A DNA stretch of 64,000 nt from Lytechinus pictus (Eukaryota; Echinodermata; Echinoidea; Temnopleuroida; Toxopneustidae): positions 34,203,001-34,267,000 of the forward strand of contig NC_087251.1 of NCBI RefSeq assembly GCF_037042905.1. Direction: 5' to 3'. Shown in pieces: positions 48,801-61,914 of the stretch. A model generated the notes under the pieces. That model did not search any database and was not told where the DNA came from. It saw only the letters and a list, made by a program, of their open reading frames with translations. The stretch's first letter is position 1. Each line of letters begins with the position of its first letter. The translations under genes were made by a program, and so were the position numbers.

Positions 48801-50285
48801 CACCAACGACCACTATAAAACAAGCAGGTGTTGTAATGAAACAGGTAGATTTACTATTATTGATTCTTATACCAGCTCGAAATCAATTTAATATCAGAGA
48901 TTCTAAAGGCATTCTCGAATAATAATAGACATGAATATGATAGATGCATTCAGCACAGTCATAATGTATGTTTGATTTCCTCCACACAGGACTTAACGTT
49001 TATTTCATTATCAATATTATTATGACCCCTTTATTATGACAATATGTTTTTCAGCTGATTTCACATACTGATATTTTTTTTTACCAGTAGATGAGTTCAG
49101 AACATGTTAACTTATGGCGGCCACAACTGGGACTTCCAAAGAAGGACGCAACCACTGTCAATGGGTTACGTAATGAGCCATGTCCGTTGCTATGTCAGTA
49201 CAAACATCTTTTGTTAGGCATATTTGAAGCCCCCAGTTAAAAATTGCTGCAAAAACAGCAACCAAACTGAATTGGTCAGTCAGGAGGCGCAGTGCTAAAG
49301 CTGAAATAACGTGGTCGACAATGGGCCTTTTCACACGTGAATCTTGAATCATCATTGTAATCGTGACTGTGATTAGCGTTCGTGATTCCAATCATGTTCT
49401 AGTTTGGTTTCACATGTGCTAAATACTCGTCATTAGCCTTATTTTCACTGGAGTCTTCATTCAAATTACGATTTTTTAACCGTGTGAAAGGGCGGATAAT
49501 GTACTAAAAACTTATTTTTTTCACCGATATGAAATCAGATGCCATTGTTGTATTAGAACTGAAGTGAAATGGGAAAACAGCATTATAAAACGGACACAGT
49601 GAAGCTTTTCGACATGCGTTCATTTGAATAAAATCGCATTAACTGAAAAGCTGATTGTACTATAGAGCAACCCAGTGAGGGATGGGGTCGACGAGACAAG
49701 GTAAATTAAGATTTTAGAATTTATTCATTCTGCTGTCAAGACTGTCAACCATATGCCTTTGTATTTTTTAATATAAGAGATGAAACTATGTTTTATTGTA
49801 TTATCTTAGGCCTATATACATGTACTGAGAGTATATTAGCTTCCCAAACTGTGACCACAATCTTAGGCATAACGGGGGGGGGGGGGGGGGCTCCTCTGCG
49901 TCTCGATAGAACAAAATGATTGTCATTAATAAACACCAATCGTCACAAACTTGGCCTGTTGATGCCTGCATTTGTCAATTCAAATTCTCAAGTGATTTGT
50001 CAATTAATGTTGCGCGTATGTGTATTTGCGCCAACCGCTTTTAATCTGTCCTGACATGCAACGTCTAAACTCTAAAGGCCCATTCATAGTTAAAAAAAGA
50101 AGCTCTAAACAACCCGTTTACTGAACTTCACAATAGGCCCTATAAATTGATCATGTATTGTTTAAATCTTAAACGAAACGTTTACAATTTAAACTGCAAT
50201 GTTCCATTTCTACCAGGGGCGTCGATCCATTTTTCAGATTGGGGGGGCAAAATCATTAACGTTCCAAAGACACCCATCCACCCCC

Positions 50286-50338
<53 letters not shown>

Positions 50339-53300
50339 CTCATGAGACACAGACACGTATCTCACCAACAAATTAATGCGAGCGCGAAGCGCGAGCTGAT
50401 TTTTTTTTTAGCATACTGACAGGAAAAGCGTGCCTGTTTAGGGCTGTTTGTAACTCATGAGGATACATATCTTACACAGATAGTACGAGTGCCGAAAGTG
50501 AGCTGAAATTTCTTTATATTCTGACCTGAAAGCTTGATACTCTAAGCATTTTTGGTACTAATGATTAATGTTGGTATCTAAAAGAAGAATAGATGCGAGC
50601 GCGAAGCGCGAGCTGATAATTTTGATATTTCGATCTGAAAAAAATGACAGTTTAATGGAAGTTTTTGATAAAGAACAAGATTATTGCAAGTCGAAGCAGG
50701 AGTTCTTTTGAAGCTTAAACCTGAAAATGGGACATTTACATTCACCTATTCAATCATGAAAAGTATGGGTTTTTACTACAGAAATGATGCGAGCGCGAAG
50801 CGCGAGCTACAAATTTTTATATTCCAATCTGAAAAGCAGACATTTTGAGCACGATTTTAAATAAAGAACGAGTTGTGTATCTCAATCTCGCTTGCTGAAC
50901 ATTACAATTTTTTTTTTGTATATCCGGAATTATTGGGGGGGGGGGGGCAAAATGATATGTTTGCCCCCCCCCAATATTTTCATTGGTGGGGCGATCGCCC
51001 CCCTGCCCCCCCCCCCCCCCAGGATCGACGCCTCTGATTTCTACCGTTTATGATTTAAAACTTTGTTGTTTGATTAAAAAATAAAAAAGTATATTCGTTT
51101 AACCCTCTTTAAATTCAGAAATAAGTTCATATAATAGTAAACCAGGTTATATAAAATGTATACACGATGTTTATCTTTATGTATGTTTTATTGAACAAAA
51201 TCATTGTTCCTTTTTATTTATTTTTTAATATTCTTATTACCATTACTATTATCAATACGTTTGGTGTTATGTTCTTTTGAATTGTGTAAATATCAAATAT
51301 TGAACATGTTATTTATGTGTAAGCATTCTTACCTTATCTTTGATGGTAGGTAGGTCTTTCGCTCTCGATGTGTTTTTAAAGGTATACGTATTCCTTGTCC
51401 GATCCAAGAAGTACATGTTATCCTTTGCCTCATACGCCCCCGGCATTAGAACCACCCCTTTCCCCTGATTGGCTGCATCTTTCTTACGCCCCTCCCCTTT
51501 GAAGCAGTAGGTAGCTGGGCGTGTCTCGAAATCCTCAAGGAAAGGTTTGAAATCGTAGGCACCCGGCATGGGCGTTTCCCGTATCTCCTTTCTCCACCAT
51601 CCTTCGCGACCACTCCGCGGTGTTTCGTAATTTTCTGCGAGGGCCGTTCGGTTCTGATTAAAGAATGTAGTGATTATTGAGTTAAAGTTATTTTACGAAA
51701 TAAGGATTAATTCACTTTTAAAAAAAATTTCTAACATGCCGCACGAATGCGTTTCCAAGGTAGTGAAATAGAACTCTCGCGAAGTTATATGTATTTTCAG
51801 GAGAGAGGGGGAGGGGGTGTGCAAGGAGCGAAGCAATCTCCGTGGGAAAGGCGTAACATTGGAGAGCATGGTATTAAAGGTCAAGTCCACCCCAGGAAAT
51901 TGTTGATTTGAATCGATAGAGAAAAATCAAACAAACATAACGCTGCAAATTTCATCGAAATCGGATGTAAAATAAGAAAGTTATGACATTTTTAAGTTTC
52001 GCTTAATCTTCAGAAAACAGTTCAACGCACAACTCAGCAATATGCAAATGAGAGATTCGATGATGTCCATCACTCACTATTTCTTTTGTTTTTTATTGTT
52101 TGAAAAATACAATATTTCAATTTTTACAGATTTGACAATAAAGACCAACTTAACTTCACCATAAACTGTTAAAATAATGGTAATTCCACATGTTCAGGGA
52201 GAAATAAAACTTTGTTTCACTTGACAAGGAGGAGAAAATTAGAATATTTCATATTTCATATAATAAAATACAAAAGAAATAGTGAGTGGGTGATGTCATC
52301 AGTTTGCCAATTTGCATACAGACCAGGATGTGCATAAAACTGTTTTGTGAAATTAAGCGAAACTTTAAAATGTCATATCTTTCTTATTTTACATCCGATT
52401 TTGATGAAATTTTCAGTGTTTTGCTTGTTGGATTTTTTTTTTTTTTCAAATCAACTTTTTGTTGGGGAGGACTTGTCCTTTAACAATCGCCCATGAAAAT
52501 TACGTTTTCTGCAAAATTATGTTTACAATATAGGAAGAAACACAATAATGAAGAACTTATAAAAGAATGAGACAATAAAGACGTCATTCATACGACCCTT
52601 TGGACCCTTCATACAATATGTGCTTATCATCAAATTAATGCAGTGGGAATGAGATTAGTGTATCAAGTTTAATTTTGATATGATTATAATTTGTATCAGT
52701 ATAAATCCTTGGTATAAAACACTCAACCGCAGATAAACAATATTCTGACAGACGGAAAGAGAGAGAGGGGGGGGGGGGGAGTCGTGTCCCAGATGTGCCC
52801 TTCGGCCTGCGGGCAAATAGTAGGCATATGCCACTAAATTTTATCACGAAACCTTCAGACAATAACATACCTATCGGATTTATTGGTGTACAAAGATAAG
52901 AAATAAACATAATCCAAGTACAAGATACAAGTTATTCGATTAGGCGTCACGACTGTGTTGGTTTCTGTATAATGTCGTAGTTGCTAATTTCGTTTCCTGT
53001 TTTTCCATATAAAGGAATATTTATTTCTCCCAAATCATACTAAATACAATAATCTACAAGTACAATGTATGAACATAATGTATTTTACATGTTTTATTCT
53101 ATATCGTGTTTATTTAATGTGTAATTCATTATTTGATATATATTGCTTGCTATTATCACCGAATGAATAACAATGGTAGGGTATTTTATAGCAAACATAT
53201 CATTTTGACTTCTTTTCATCCTATAATCGTTCTCTGAAAAAAAAATCTATACCGATGACAACTAATAGAAGAAGATATTTCCCGAAATAGCCAGTAATAT

Positions 53301-53531
53301 TGCTTATGACATCAGGGATATATTAATGAAATTTTTAATTATGTTCTTGGATGTTATATTTTGTCTGTTGGTATTTATTGGAAACAATGTACTTACCTTG
53401 AAGGGGGTTGGGCGGGTATAGATACTTTTCCTGTCGACACTCGATGCACTTCTCGTCCGTCCGACACCCGGCCTCTTCGCTCCCAATGACTTCTCACTAT
53501 CCCCGTTCGGCAAAACAGCAGCTGAAGCCAT
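45817..53531 (-). CDS. STPG4: STPG4-like sperm-tail PG-rich repeat (SHIPPO) protein, six exons
   Basis: Exons on the minus strand, all phase-matched: 53531-53397, 51653-51333, 47886-47813, 47469-47415, 46532-46425, 45930-45817. The product is 268 residues; I recall human STPG4 as about 248. Diagnostic blocks are GREGWWRKEIRETPMPGAYD, TYCFKGEGRKK, MVFKSNSQRFPTIYF, SSFKSRTPRFATS, KVPGPGSYEKTY and TIAKMGRNHGLFF, each with a clear human STPG4 counterpart. PG(A/P)GxY motifs (MPGAYDF, MPGAYEA, PGPGSYE) are SHIPPO/STPG repeats, found in ciliary and sperm-tail microtubule-associated proteins; mouse work also links STPG4 to germline/zygotic chromatin. The start is the ATG giving MASAAVLPNGD; an in-frame ATG 15 codons upstream is less likely because the leader is unlike the family. 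An X-box-like site lies about 255 bases upstream. Confidence 0.9.
46238..46252. repeat. Poly-G run
   Basis: A G homopolymer of about 15 in an intron of the STPG4-like gene, one of about 20 G/C runs of 10 or more in the window. Confidence 0.8.
46989..47270. mobile_element. TA-flanked MITE (CACTGTTA ends)
   Basis: CACTGTTA at the left and TAACAGTG at the right, each flanked by TA. AAAACCCTGATTTTACAGG and internal TTTCTGCAATTTAACAGA words are part of a frequent non-coding family. The 282-bp size and TA duplication suggest a Tc1/mariner-type derivative. Confidence 0.7.
47567..47720 (+). repeat. (TTA/TTG)n trinucleotide microsatellite
   Basis: About 150 bases of imperfect TTATTG/ATTATT/CATTATCAT repeats in an STPG4 intron; it creates spurious poly-Ile/Tyr frames on both strands. 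Confidence 0.85.
47980..48530. other. STPG4 intron, no feature beyond a poly-G run
   Basis: AT-rich sequence with a G run at about 48289; nothing else supported. Confidence 0.5.
48534..48768. mobile_element. hAT-type MITE with perfect 8-bp TSD CCTGGATC
   Basis: The ends CATAGCC...and the inverse CATGGCC are flanked by identical CCTGGATC (48526-48533 and 48769-48776). The interior starts with a G run, has AAAGCGCC...GACAAGCTTCGCTCCCTCGCG, and is non-coding. Confidence 0.7.
49322..49494. mobile_element. MITE with GGCCTTTTCACACG ends
   Basis: GGGCCTTTTCACACGTGAAT faces AACCGTGTGAAAGGGC as inverted ends about 170 bp apart; the interior carries ATCATTGTAATCGTGACTGT-like repeats. Non-coding. The remaining intron sequence at 48780-50200 is otherwise unremarkable apart from a G run at 49875. 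Confidence 0.6.
50214..51036 (+). mobile_element. hAT-type MITE with GCGCGAAGCGCG repeats, copy 2, TSD ATTTCTAC
   Basis: CAGGGGCGTCGATCC at the left and CAGAGGCGTCGATCC read inward from the right. A perfect 8-bp duplication ATTTCTAC flanks it (50206-50213 and 51037-51044). The order inside is G run, C run, CACACA, (TA)n, then repeated GCGAGCGCGAAGCGCGAGCT blocks with ATTTTxATATT spacers, then G/C runs. 823 bp, non-coding. Confidence 0.92.
51874..52483. mobile_element. TTAA-flanked palindromic MITE, copy 2
   Basis: TTAA at both ends, then AGGTCAAGTCCACCCC and the inverse of GGGGAGGACTTGTCCT. Long arms include GATGTAAAATAAGAAAGTTA and CGCTTAAT. It lies in intron 1 of the STPG4-like gene. Confidence 0.8.
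52490..53396. other. STPG4 intron 1 remainder
   Basis: A GA/G run at about 52755-52780; otherwise AT-rich with no supported feature. Confidence 0.5.
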
Positions 53532-53782
53532 AATCGAAACAGAATTATTCAAAATCCACCCGAAATTCTCACGCAATTACTAATAATTTCATACAAAATA
53601 TCAGTCCCTTCTTTCGTATTTGACCGTGCGTGCGTACGATTATATATTCTGTGCAACCATGATATTATATACTCGAATATATGTATCGGAATATATATAT
53701 GTTTCGGAAGTGTTGATATATCCTTAACACGATCCTGTCAGCGGCGCGTCCACGCAACGCGGGTGGACTCGTGTAACCTCGT

Positions 53783-53800
53783 CTCTATGGTGACGGTAAA
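53783..53800. promoter_or_regulatory. X-box-like (RFX) site upstream of STPG4
   Basis: On the minus strand GTCACCATAGAGAC fits the RFX X-box pattern GTYNCCAT(R)GNRAC with one or two deviations. It lies about 255 bases upstream of the start codon in a locally GC-richer patch, the usual position for X-boxes of ciliary genes. The motif is from memory of the consensus. Confidence 0.5.
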
Positions 53801-54239
53801 CGCTACATGCACGTGTGAATAGAGAACGATACGCCCCGCTGATTTGACGGTGTGTACGTTCGAACGAGGAGACAACTATTATTTGTCGTTGCAGTCTGGG
53901 ATGTTGGACATAGCTATCTGTTTAACAAATAGTCCACTCTGCATTACATCCAATTATGCAATACCAAAACTACCCATATAGGTAGTACATTTCTTATTTG
54001 GTCTATAGTAAGTCGTGTATCACACTGTTAAAGGTTTTTGACACGCTCTGGCACCTAAACGTCTCTCTCAGTCTCGGAAAAATATTCTATTCTCATTTTT
54101 ATTATTATGCCATGAAATTATTATCCCTTTTCAGCTTGCCACAGTCACAACAACATAACCGACTCCAGACCGGCAGATAGTATGTCATTGGATATAAAGT
54201 AAAAGCTTTGTTCTGTCTCGGCATTGTGACTGCATACTG

Positions 54240-55550
54240 TTAGGGGTAGGTGGGCACATTCAATTTGACCTCATTTGGAAAGAGACAACAATATGAAAAC
54301 TTATTTCTTCTTCGTCGATGACTTTTCTATATAAGAAAAATCTTGTAAACATCTATAGGGCTCAAAATCATAGCCTACAAAGCTTTGCAGAAATAATTAT
54401 TGTAACTTTACAGTGTTAATTATTATTATTTATTTTTTTATTTATTATTTTCTGTGTTGTTGTTCCTGCTCGACATTATGCTTGTGAAGGTTTGCAGGGC
54501 TGAATTGAATTAACAATAATTATGTAATAAAAATGTAATAATACCCCTTTGGAAGCACATTGACATGTTAGATGGTATATGATATGCGTTATAAAAAAAA
54601 GAATATTATAATATTCTTTTGGGGGGAGAGGGATCTATAATAATTGTAGATCCCTCTCCAATCTCAAGCAGCTCTACATGTATATACCCTGCAAGTTTTT
54701 GTATCCCGGGTTTTGTTAAGGTTTCAGAGTGACGACTATTCCTGTATCGATTGTCTGTCGATAGCAATCAATTAGTGGAAAGAATTTCTTGAATAAGGGG
54801 CTAAGATCCCTGCCGAAACACCCCTTTCTCTTTACTTCCCACTCCCCTCTCTTTTTCCTCTCTGTCGAAGAGGATTGCTAATCCGGCGTAATCCCTTGAT
54901 TGGTAGTATTGTCACGGTGAATATTATTTTGATAGACGTATATGCTTATATATTGTTTGAAAGTTATTTGTTTGGGGAGGAGGGGTGGAGTGGACATGTC
55001 AAGGGTTGGAAGCTTCATTCGGCTTAAAACAAAATTAATTCCAATATTATCTTTCATGCAATTCAACTTAAAGCAGATACGAACCAATAGCGCCATCTCG
55101 AGTCCTCAACTACTCATACCTGGCCAGTTTCCTGACCCATAATGCTAGTGTAGTCTAGTAATATAGACCCACTCAATGATAACATGTTAATTAATTACTC
55201 AATACACTTATACCGCAATAATTATGTTACCAAGTAGCAAAATAATTCCTTTTCCTCTCAAAACATTTTAGTTTCTCTATACAAATATAAAGGTCAATTT
55301 ATTCTCTGTAGTATTATAGTAGATATCTGAAAACGTACATTTTAAGACTATGTATTTCTAACACACAGTCGATGAGAAACCACACACAGTTCACTCCCCC
55401 TTTAATAGATCATTATACCTTTGTATATGATAATAGTTTAGACCAAAATCATTAAACAACTATAAGTATTTCATGTATATCAAATTATCCCAATCCCTGG
55501 GAAGGCTCACACTTTTTCATTTTTTTTCTCTCAGTAATGTTACCCTAGCT
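54240..55550. other. Intergenic between STPG4 and calmodulin, part 1
   Basis: Contains a SINE-tail-like relic at about 54545-54595 and an about 20-bp hairpin at 54621-54660 (GAGAGGGATCTATAATAATT facing its inverse). No gene. Confidence 0.45.
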
Positions 55551-55554
55551 CCCT

Positions 55555-55960
55555 CCGGGTTTATTTCCAATTCGTCTAATGCCAATTTGTCCAATTGCCA
55601 ACTCGTCTACTACGATTTGGTCTATCATCAGTTCGTCTACTCACCACGTGGTCTACTTTCATTTAGTCTAATGCCATTCCGTCTAATAGCCAATTGGTCC
55701 AATAGCCATTTAGTCCATATGACATTTGGTCTAATTAAACTAAAGTGTTAATTGGGTATTAGACCAACTGGTTATTAGACGAAATGGTATAGTAATAGAC
55801 GAAATGGTGATTAGACGAATTGATGATTGGACCAAATGGTTATTGGACCAAATGGATGTTAGACGAAATGTTGATGGACGGAATGGCATTAGACTAAATG
55901 AAGGTAGACCATGTGGTGAGCGGACGAGTTGGCAGTGGACGAATTGGCAACTTCCCTCCG
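55555..55960. mobile_element. Foldback element of 15-16-bp GTCTAAT iterons
   Basis: The left arm is eleven or so tandem units of 15-16 bases, consensus ATTTGGTCTAATGCC. After a short centre near 55740 the right arm carries the same units inverted (GGTTATTAGACGAAA type). The arms are about 185 and 200 bases, and their order of variants (e.g. ACTCGTC, CACGTGGTCTAC) mirrors. The architecture recalls sea-urchin TU foldback elements. Open frames across it are by-products. Confidence 0.8.
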
Positions 55961-57050
55961 TACCACCCCCCCCCCCCTCTCTCTCTCTCTCTCATGTACT
56001 CCCACTCTCTATCTTTGTTTCCCCTTCTCTGTCTCTTACCCTCTCCCTTTCTCCATTATTTTCCTTTCCTTTTTCTTCCGTTTTCACCTTCCCGTTTTTC
56101 TTTCGATATCGATCGATCTCACTTATTAAATTTTCTTTAACCCCCCCCCTCCCTTTTCAGTGGATAATAGAGTTAACCCCTGCGAAATTCGTTTCTCGGG
56201 TGTTTGTTTTAACCAATTCTATTTTCTAAATTTGTTCATGCAACCGAATTATGCAAATTGTGTGACACACAGAAATACAACCCGTAAAACATATTTGGAG
56301 AATGATCGTTGTTTAATTATCATTGCTTAAAAACAAATTGTATAAATGGTAATAATCACAATGAAATAAACGTATGTCATCATGCAGCCACAAACCAACC
56401 TTACAGGCTAATATGGACCAATAACAGCCGTTTACATTGATAAACTTTGTGCGATAAAGACTATCTTTACTTCTTTCTTTTCTTTTTACACAATTTTGAT
56501 TGAATAGTGTTTTGCAAACACTTTCATATTGGACAATAATCCGGCCCATTGTTATACTTATATAGGCTAATTCCACAACGTTACCTAAAGACATTACACA
56601 AAGCGAGCTAAGAACCTTTAATTTTAATTATTCATAGCAAATAATCTGTCAACGCTATTTTACTATTTATTTATCTCTATTACAATTTACAAATGTTGGA
56701 ACATGCGGGTTTGTTGGAAATAAAATCCCATAACACAAGATGTAACCTCAACACAATGTTGTGTAAAAAGTGTCAATGAAACGTGCTTATTTGCTTTCCC
56801 AATAAACATACATATTACAGTAATCCCTTTAAAACCTAGTATTTAGTAACTTTTCACTCAGCCTTTTCTTAGAGTGTATATTATTTTAAATTTCGCAAGT
56901 TTCCTCATACAATTCTTGCTTTTATTGGCCATTCACCAATTTTGATAATATTGCGATAAGCGTGAATTTCATTAGGCGAAAAGTGGGCATAAAAATATTT
57001 AGTAAAAACAAAACTACTTCGACATTTCCAAATATTCTTATGCTTAAAGG
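55960..57050. other. CT tract and AT-rich intergenic DNA
   Basis: A C run and (CT)n tract at 55967-56160 followed by AT-rich sequence with no supported gene. Confidence 0.5.
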
Positions 57051-57053
57051 ACA

Positions 57054-57648
57054 AGTCCACCCCCAACAAAAAGTTGATTTGAATAATAAAAGAAAAATCA
57101 AACAAGCAAAACACTGAAAACTTCATCAAAATTGGATGTAAAATAAGAAAGTTATGACATTTTAAAGTTTTGCTTAATTTCACAAAACAGTTATACGCAC
57201 ATCCTGGTCGGTATGCAAATGAGGAGACTGATGACGTCATCCACTCACTATTTCTTTTGTATTTTATTACATGAAATATTCTAATTTTCTCCTCATTGTC
57301 AAGTGAAACAACACTTGATTCCTCCATCAACAGTTGGAAATAACATTGTTTAAAACTATATGATTTAGTCGAGTTGGTCTCTATTGTCATATCTGTAAAA
57401 AATGAAATATTGTATAATTCAAACAATAAAAAACAAAAGAAATAGTGAGTGATGGACATCATTGACCGTCTCATTTGCATGTCACTGAGTTGCGCATATC
57501 ACTGTTTTGTGAAAAATAAGCGAAACTTTAAAATGTCATAACCTCCTTATTTTACATCCGATTTTGATGAAATTTTCAGCGTTATGCTAGTTTGATTTTT
57601 CTCTATTTATTCAAATCAACATTTTTCTGGGGTGGACTTGACCTTTAA
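57054..57648. mobile_element. TTAA-flanked palindromic MITE, copy 3
   Basis: TTAA, AGGACAAGTCCACCCCC at the left and GGGGTGGACTTGACC, TTAA at the right. The arms are the clearest of the three copies. A 191-codon minus-strand frame that starts at 57480 runs through the element and is not considered a gene. Confidence 0.85.
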
Positions 57649-57856
57649 TGAATTTTGAGATGAAAAACCCAGCCATATACCCTAAACCGTTTCTTCTCGA
57701 AACACTCGCCATAAAAAATCTACACAGAAGATTATTTTGTTTCTAAAATAGTATTAATTGAACATCAATGTATATTTATGATGATAATTTCGGATATAGG
57801 TTTATGTTTATTAGAGATTGTCAAATTAAAATGAAAGGCCTAAGATAATGATGATA

Positions 57857-58068
57857 CACTCTAAATCCTAAGGATTTGAAATAAATCCAGATCGGCTGTG
57901 AATAGTGACTTGCCGAATATTAGATTTAGATTTAAACCTTGTTGATTTAAATATAAATCTAAAAGATTTGAATTTAAATCTTGAGATTTTAAATTTAATC
58001 CTTAAGATTCGGCTGGTCACTATTCACAGCCGATCTGGATTTTTTTTTAATCCTTGGAATTTAGATTG
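57857..58068. mobile_element. TA-flanked MITE with about 48-bp TIRs
   Basis: CACTCTAAATCCTAAGGATT at the left faces the inverse of the right end, CAATCTAAATTCCAAGGATT, and both arms end in AGATCGGCTGTGAATAGTGA. TA flanks both ends. The centre is AT-only palindromic words (GATTTAAAT). 212 bp. Confidence 0.75.
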
Positions 58069-58069
58069 T

Positions 58070-59078
58070 AATGAGTGAGTCAAATACGTGTCAGGTAGTT
58101 CAGACACAGCGCTTAATTTAGTGCTTGCTCCCTCTACGTTAAGATAAAGCAAAATAATTTATTTCCCGGAGAAAATAATTAGGTTCAAAAGTTTATCCAT
58201 AATACTTAGTCACACGGAGGCGGAATTAGTCAGAATGTGGTCAGACTTTTTTAAGGGGGGGGGGATGTGATTTCTGTCATTTCAAAATACATTTTCAGTA
58301 TTCCAAATGCCTTCTGAGAGCATAATGTTCGGGTAAATTCATGAACCCGACCAAAAAAAAAAAATATGTGTGCTCATAAAAAATAGGGCCTATATTTTAA
58401 AAATGTAAAATACGCAAAAAAGGAAGATATCAACTAGCATTCGAAGGGTACCGTATTCTTAATGTATTCTAAAGGCTAATGATTTTTATAATTTGCCAAT
58501 GTCATTCTTTTATTTAGCTTATATAGCAGATGGTCGTATTCCCGGGGTCGTATTCTTTTATCAGTTTTGACTTTTCATGTAAGTTCTTACTTTTGTAAGT
58601 TCTTAATTTTTTTTCAGGACCTCGATGTAAAACAATCTTTTTATACTGATCTTGCGATTTCCTGAATAAATATATTTCAATGAAAACTTTTTGAATATTT
58701 GTGTTATTCCATCAAAGCATTTTTATCTCATTAGATCGACAATCAGGATTATTTTCATCAAAGACATTCCTGACATTTGAAATCCACCCGAATTAATTAG
58801 TCCAACTAGTTCTGCCTGGTTCCCACTGAATCCGAATAATTGTGAAGGGGTCTTTAATAAAGAAATTCACGTCCATGTTAGAATGAGTAGTTATATTTGG
58901 ATTTTGGAAGAACCCTGAGATTGATGTAACTTTGTCTGATATTTTATCATGGACTTACAACATCCGTAGATCCTTTTGATTTCATTTGGTAAAATAAGAC
59001 AACATTAAAGAAAAGACGCTTTTATGACCACTTTTAAGCAATTTTTGTTTGAAATGTGCGGTTGGTGTTTATGCTTTA
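58070..59078. other. AT-rich intergenic DNA
   Basis: A G run at about 58254; no supported gene or repeat. Confidence 0.5.
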
Positions 59079-59079
59079 G

Positions 59080-59455
59080 TATCAACGAATTATCCGAAGG
59101 TTCGTTCATGCGAAGCGTCATTATTCCTAAAATTAGATAATGTAAATATACCGAAGGTTTGTTAAACCGAAATAAGGTTCGTACTATCGATGGTATTATG
59201 TAGTCCGAAAGTAAAGCAAGGTTTACATAGTTTATTAAGTAAGTTTCGTAACCTTATTTCATTTTCGGACTACCTTCGGAAAACGAAAATTATCTTATTT
59301 TGGGATTAACAAATCTTAGGAATAAAAAACCCTATTTTCTTTTCGGATTCACGAGCCTTCGGAATGTATAGCTCCCAAATATTCCGGATCGAACCCTTTT
59401 CGTATTTGCAATTTTCTTTTTTGGAATAACGAACCTTTAACGTAGTTGAAACGAT
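59080..59455. mobile_element. Foldback-like element of TTCGGAATAACGAACC iterons
   Basis: Repeated degenerate 15-20-base words such as CCGAAGGTTCGTT on the left and CCTTCGGAAT/GGAATAACGAACCTT on the right make an inverted arrangement, with TTTCGGACTACCTTCGG and its inverse near the centre. Non-coding. It ends about 190 bases from the calmodulin stop codon. Confidence 0.55.
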
Positions 59456-59646
59456 AGCTTTCAAGTAATGAACAATTCCATGTTGATTGTAAATCTTAAG
59501 ATATTATTAAAAAAAACATAACTCACCTTCTATATTATATACTTATTATCGTGTTTTCTAATATACACAACCGTTACCATGACAACATTAATAATCTTAT
59601 TAACAAATATTTTCTTACAAAAAGGTGACTAAGAAGACGTTGCATT

Positions 59647-61906
<2,260 letters not shown>

Positions 61907-61914
61907 AAAAGGAG

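Noticed and set aside
55804..56229. 141-codon plus-strand frame
   Set aside because: Crosses the foldback arm and then a CT microsatellite; no independent evidence.
56905..57480. 191-codon minus-strand open frame
   Set aside because: Runs through a palindromic TTAA MITE whose other copies are non-coding; hydrophobic AT-driven composition.
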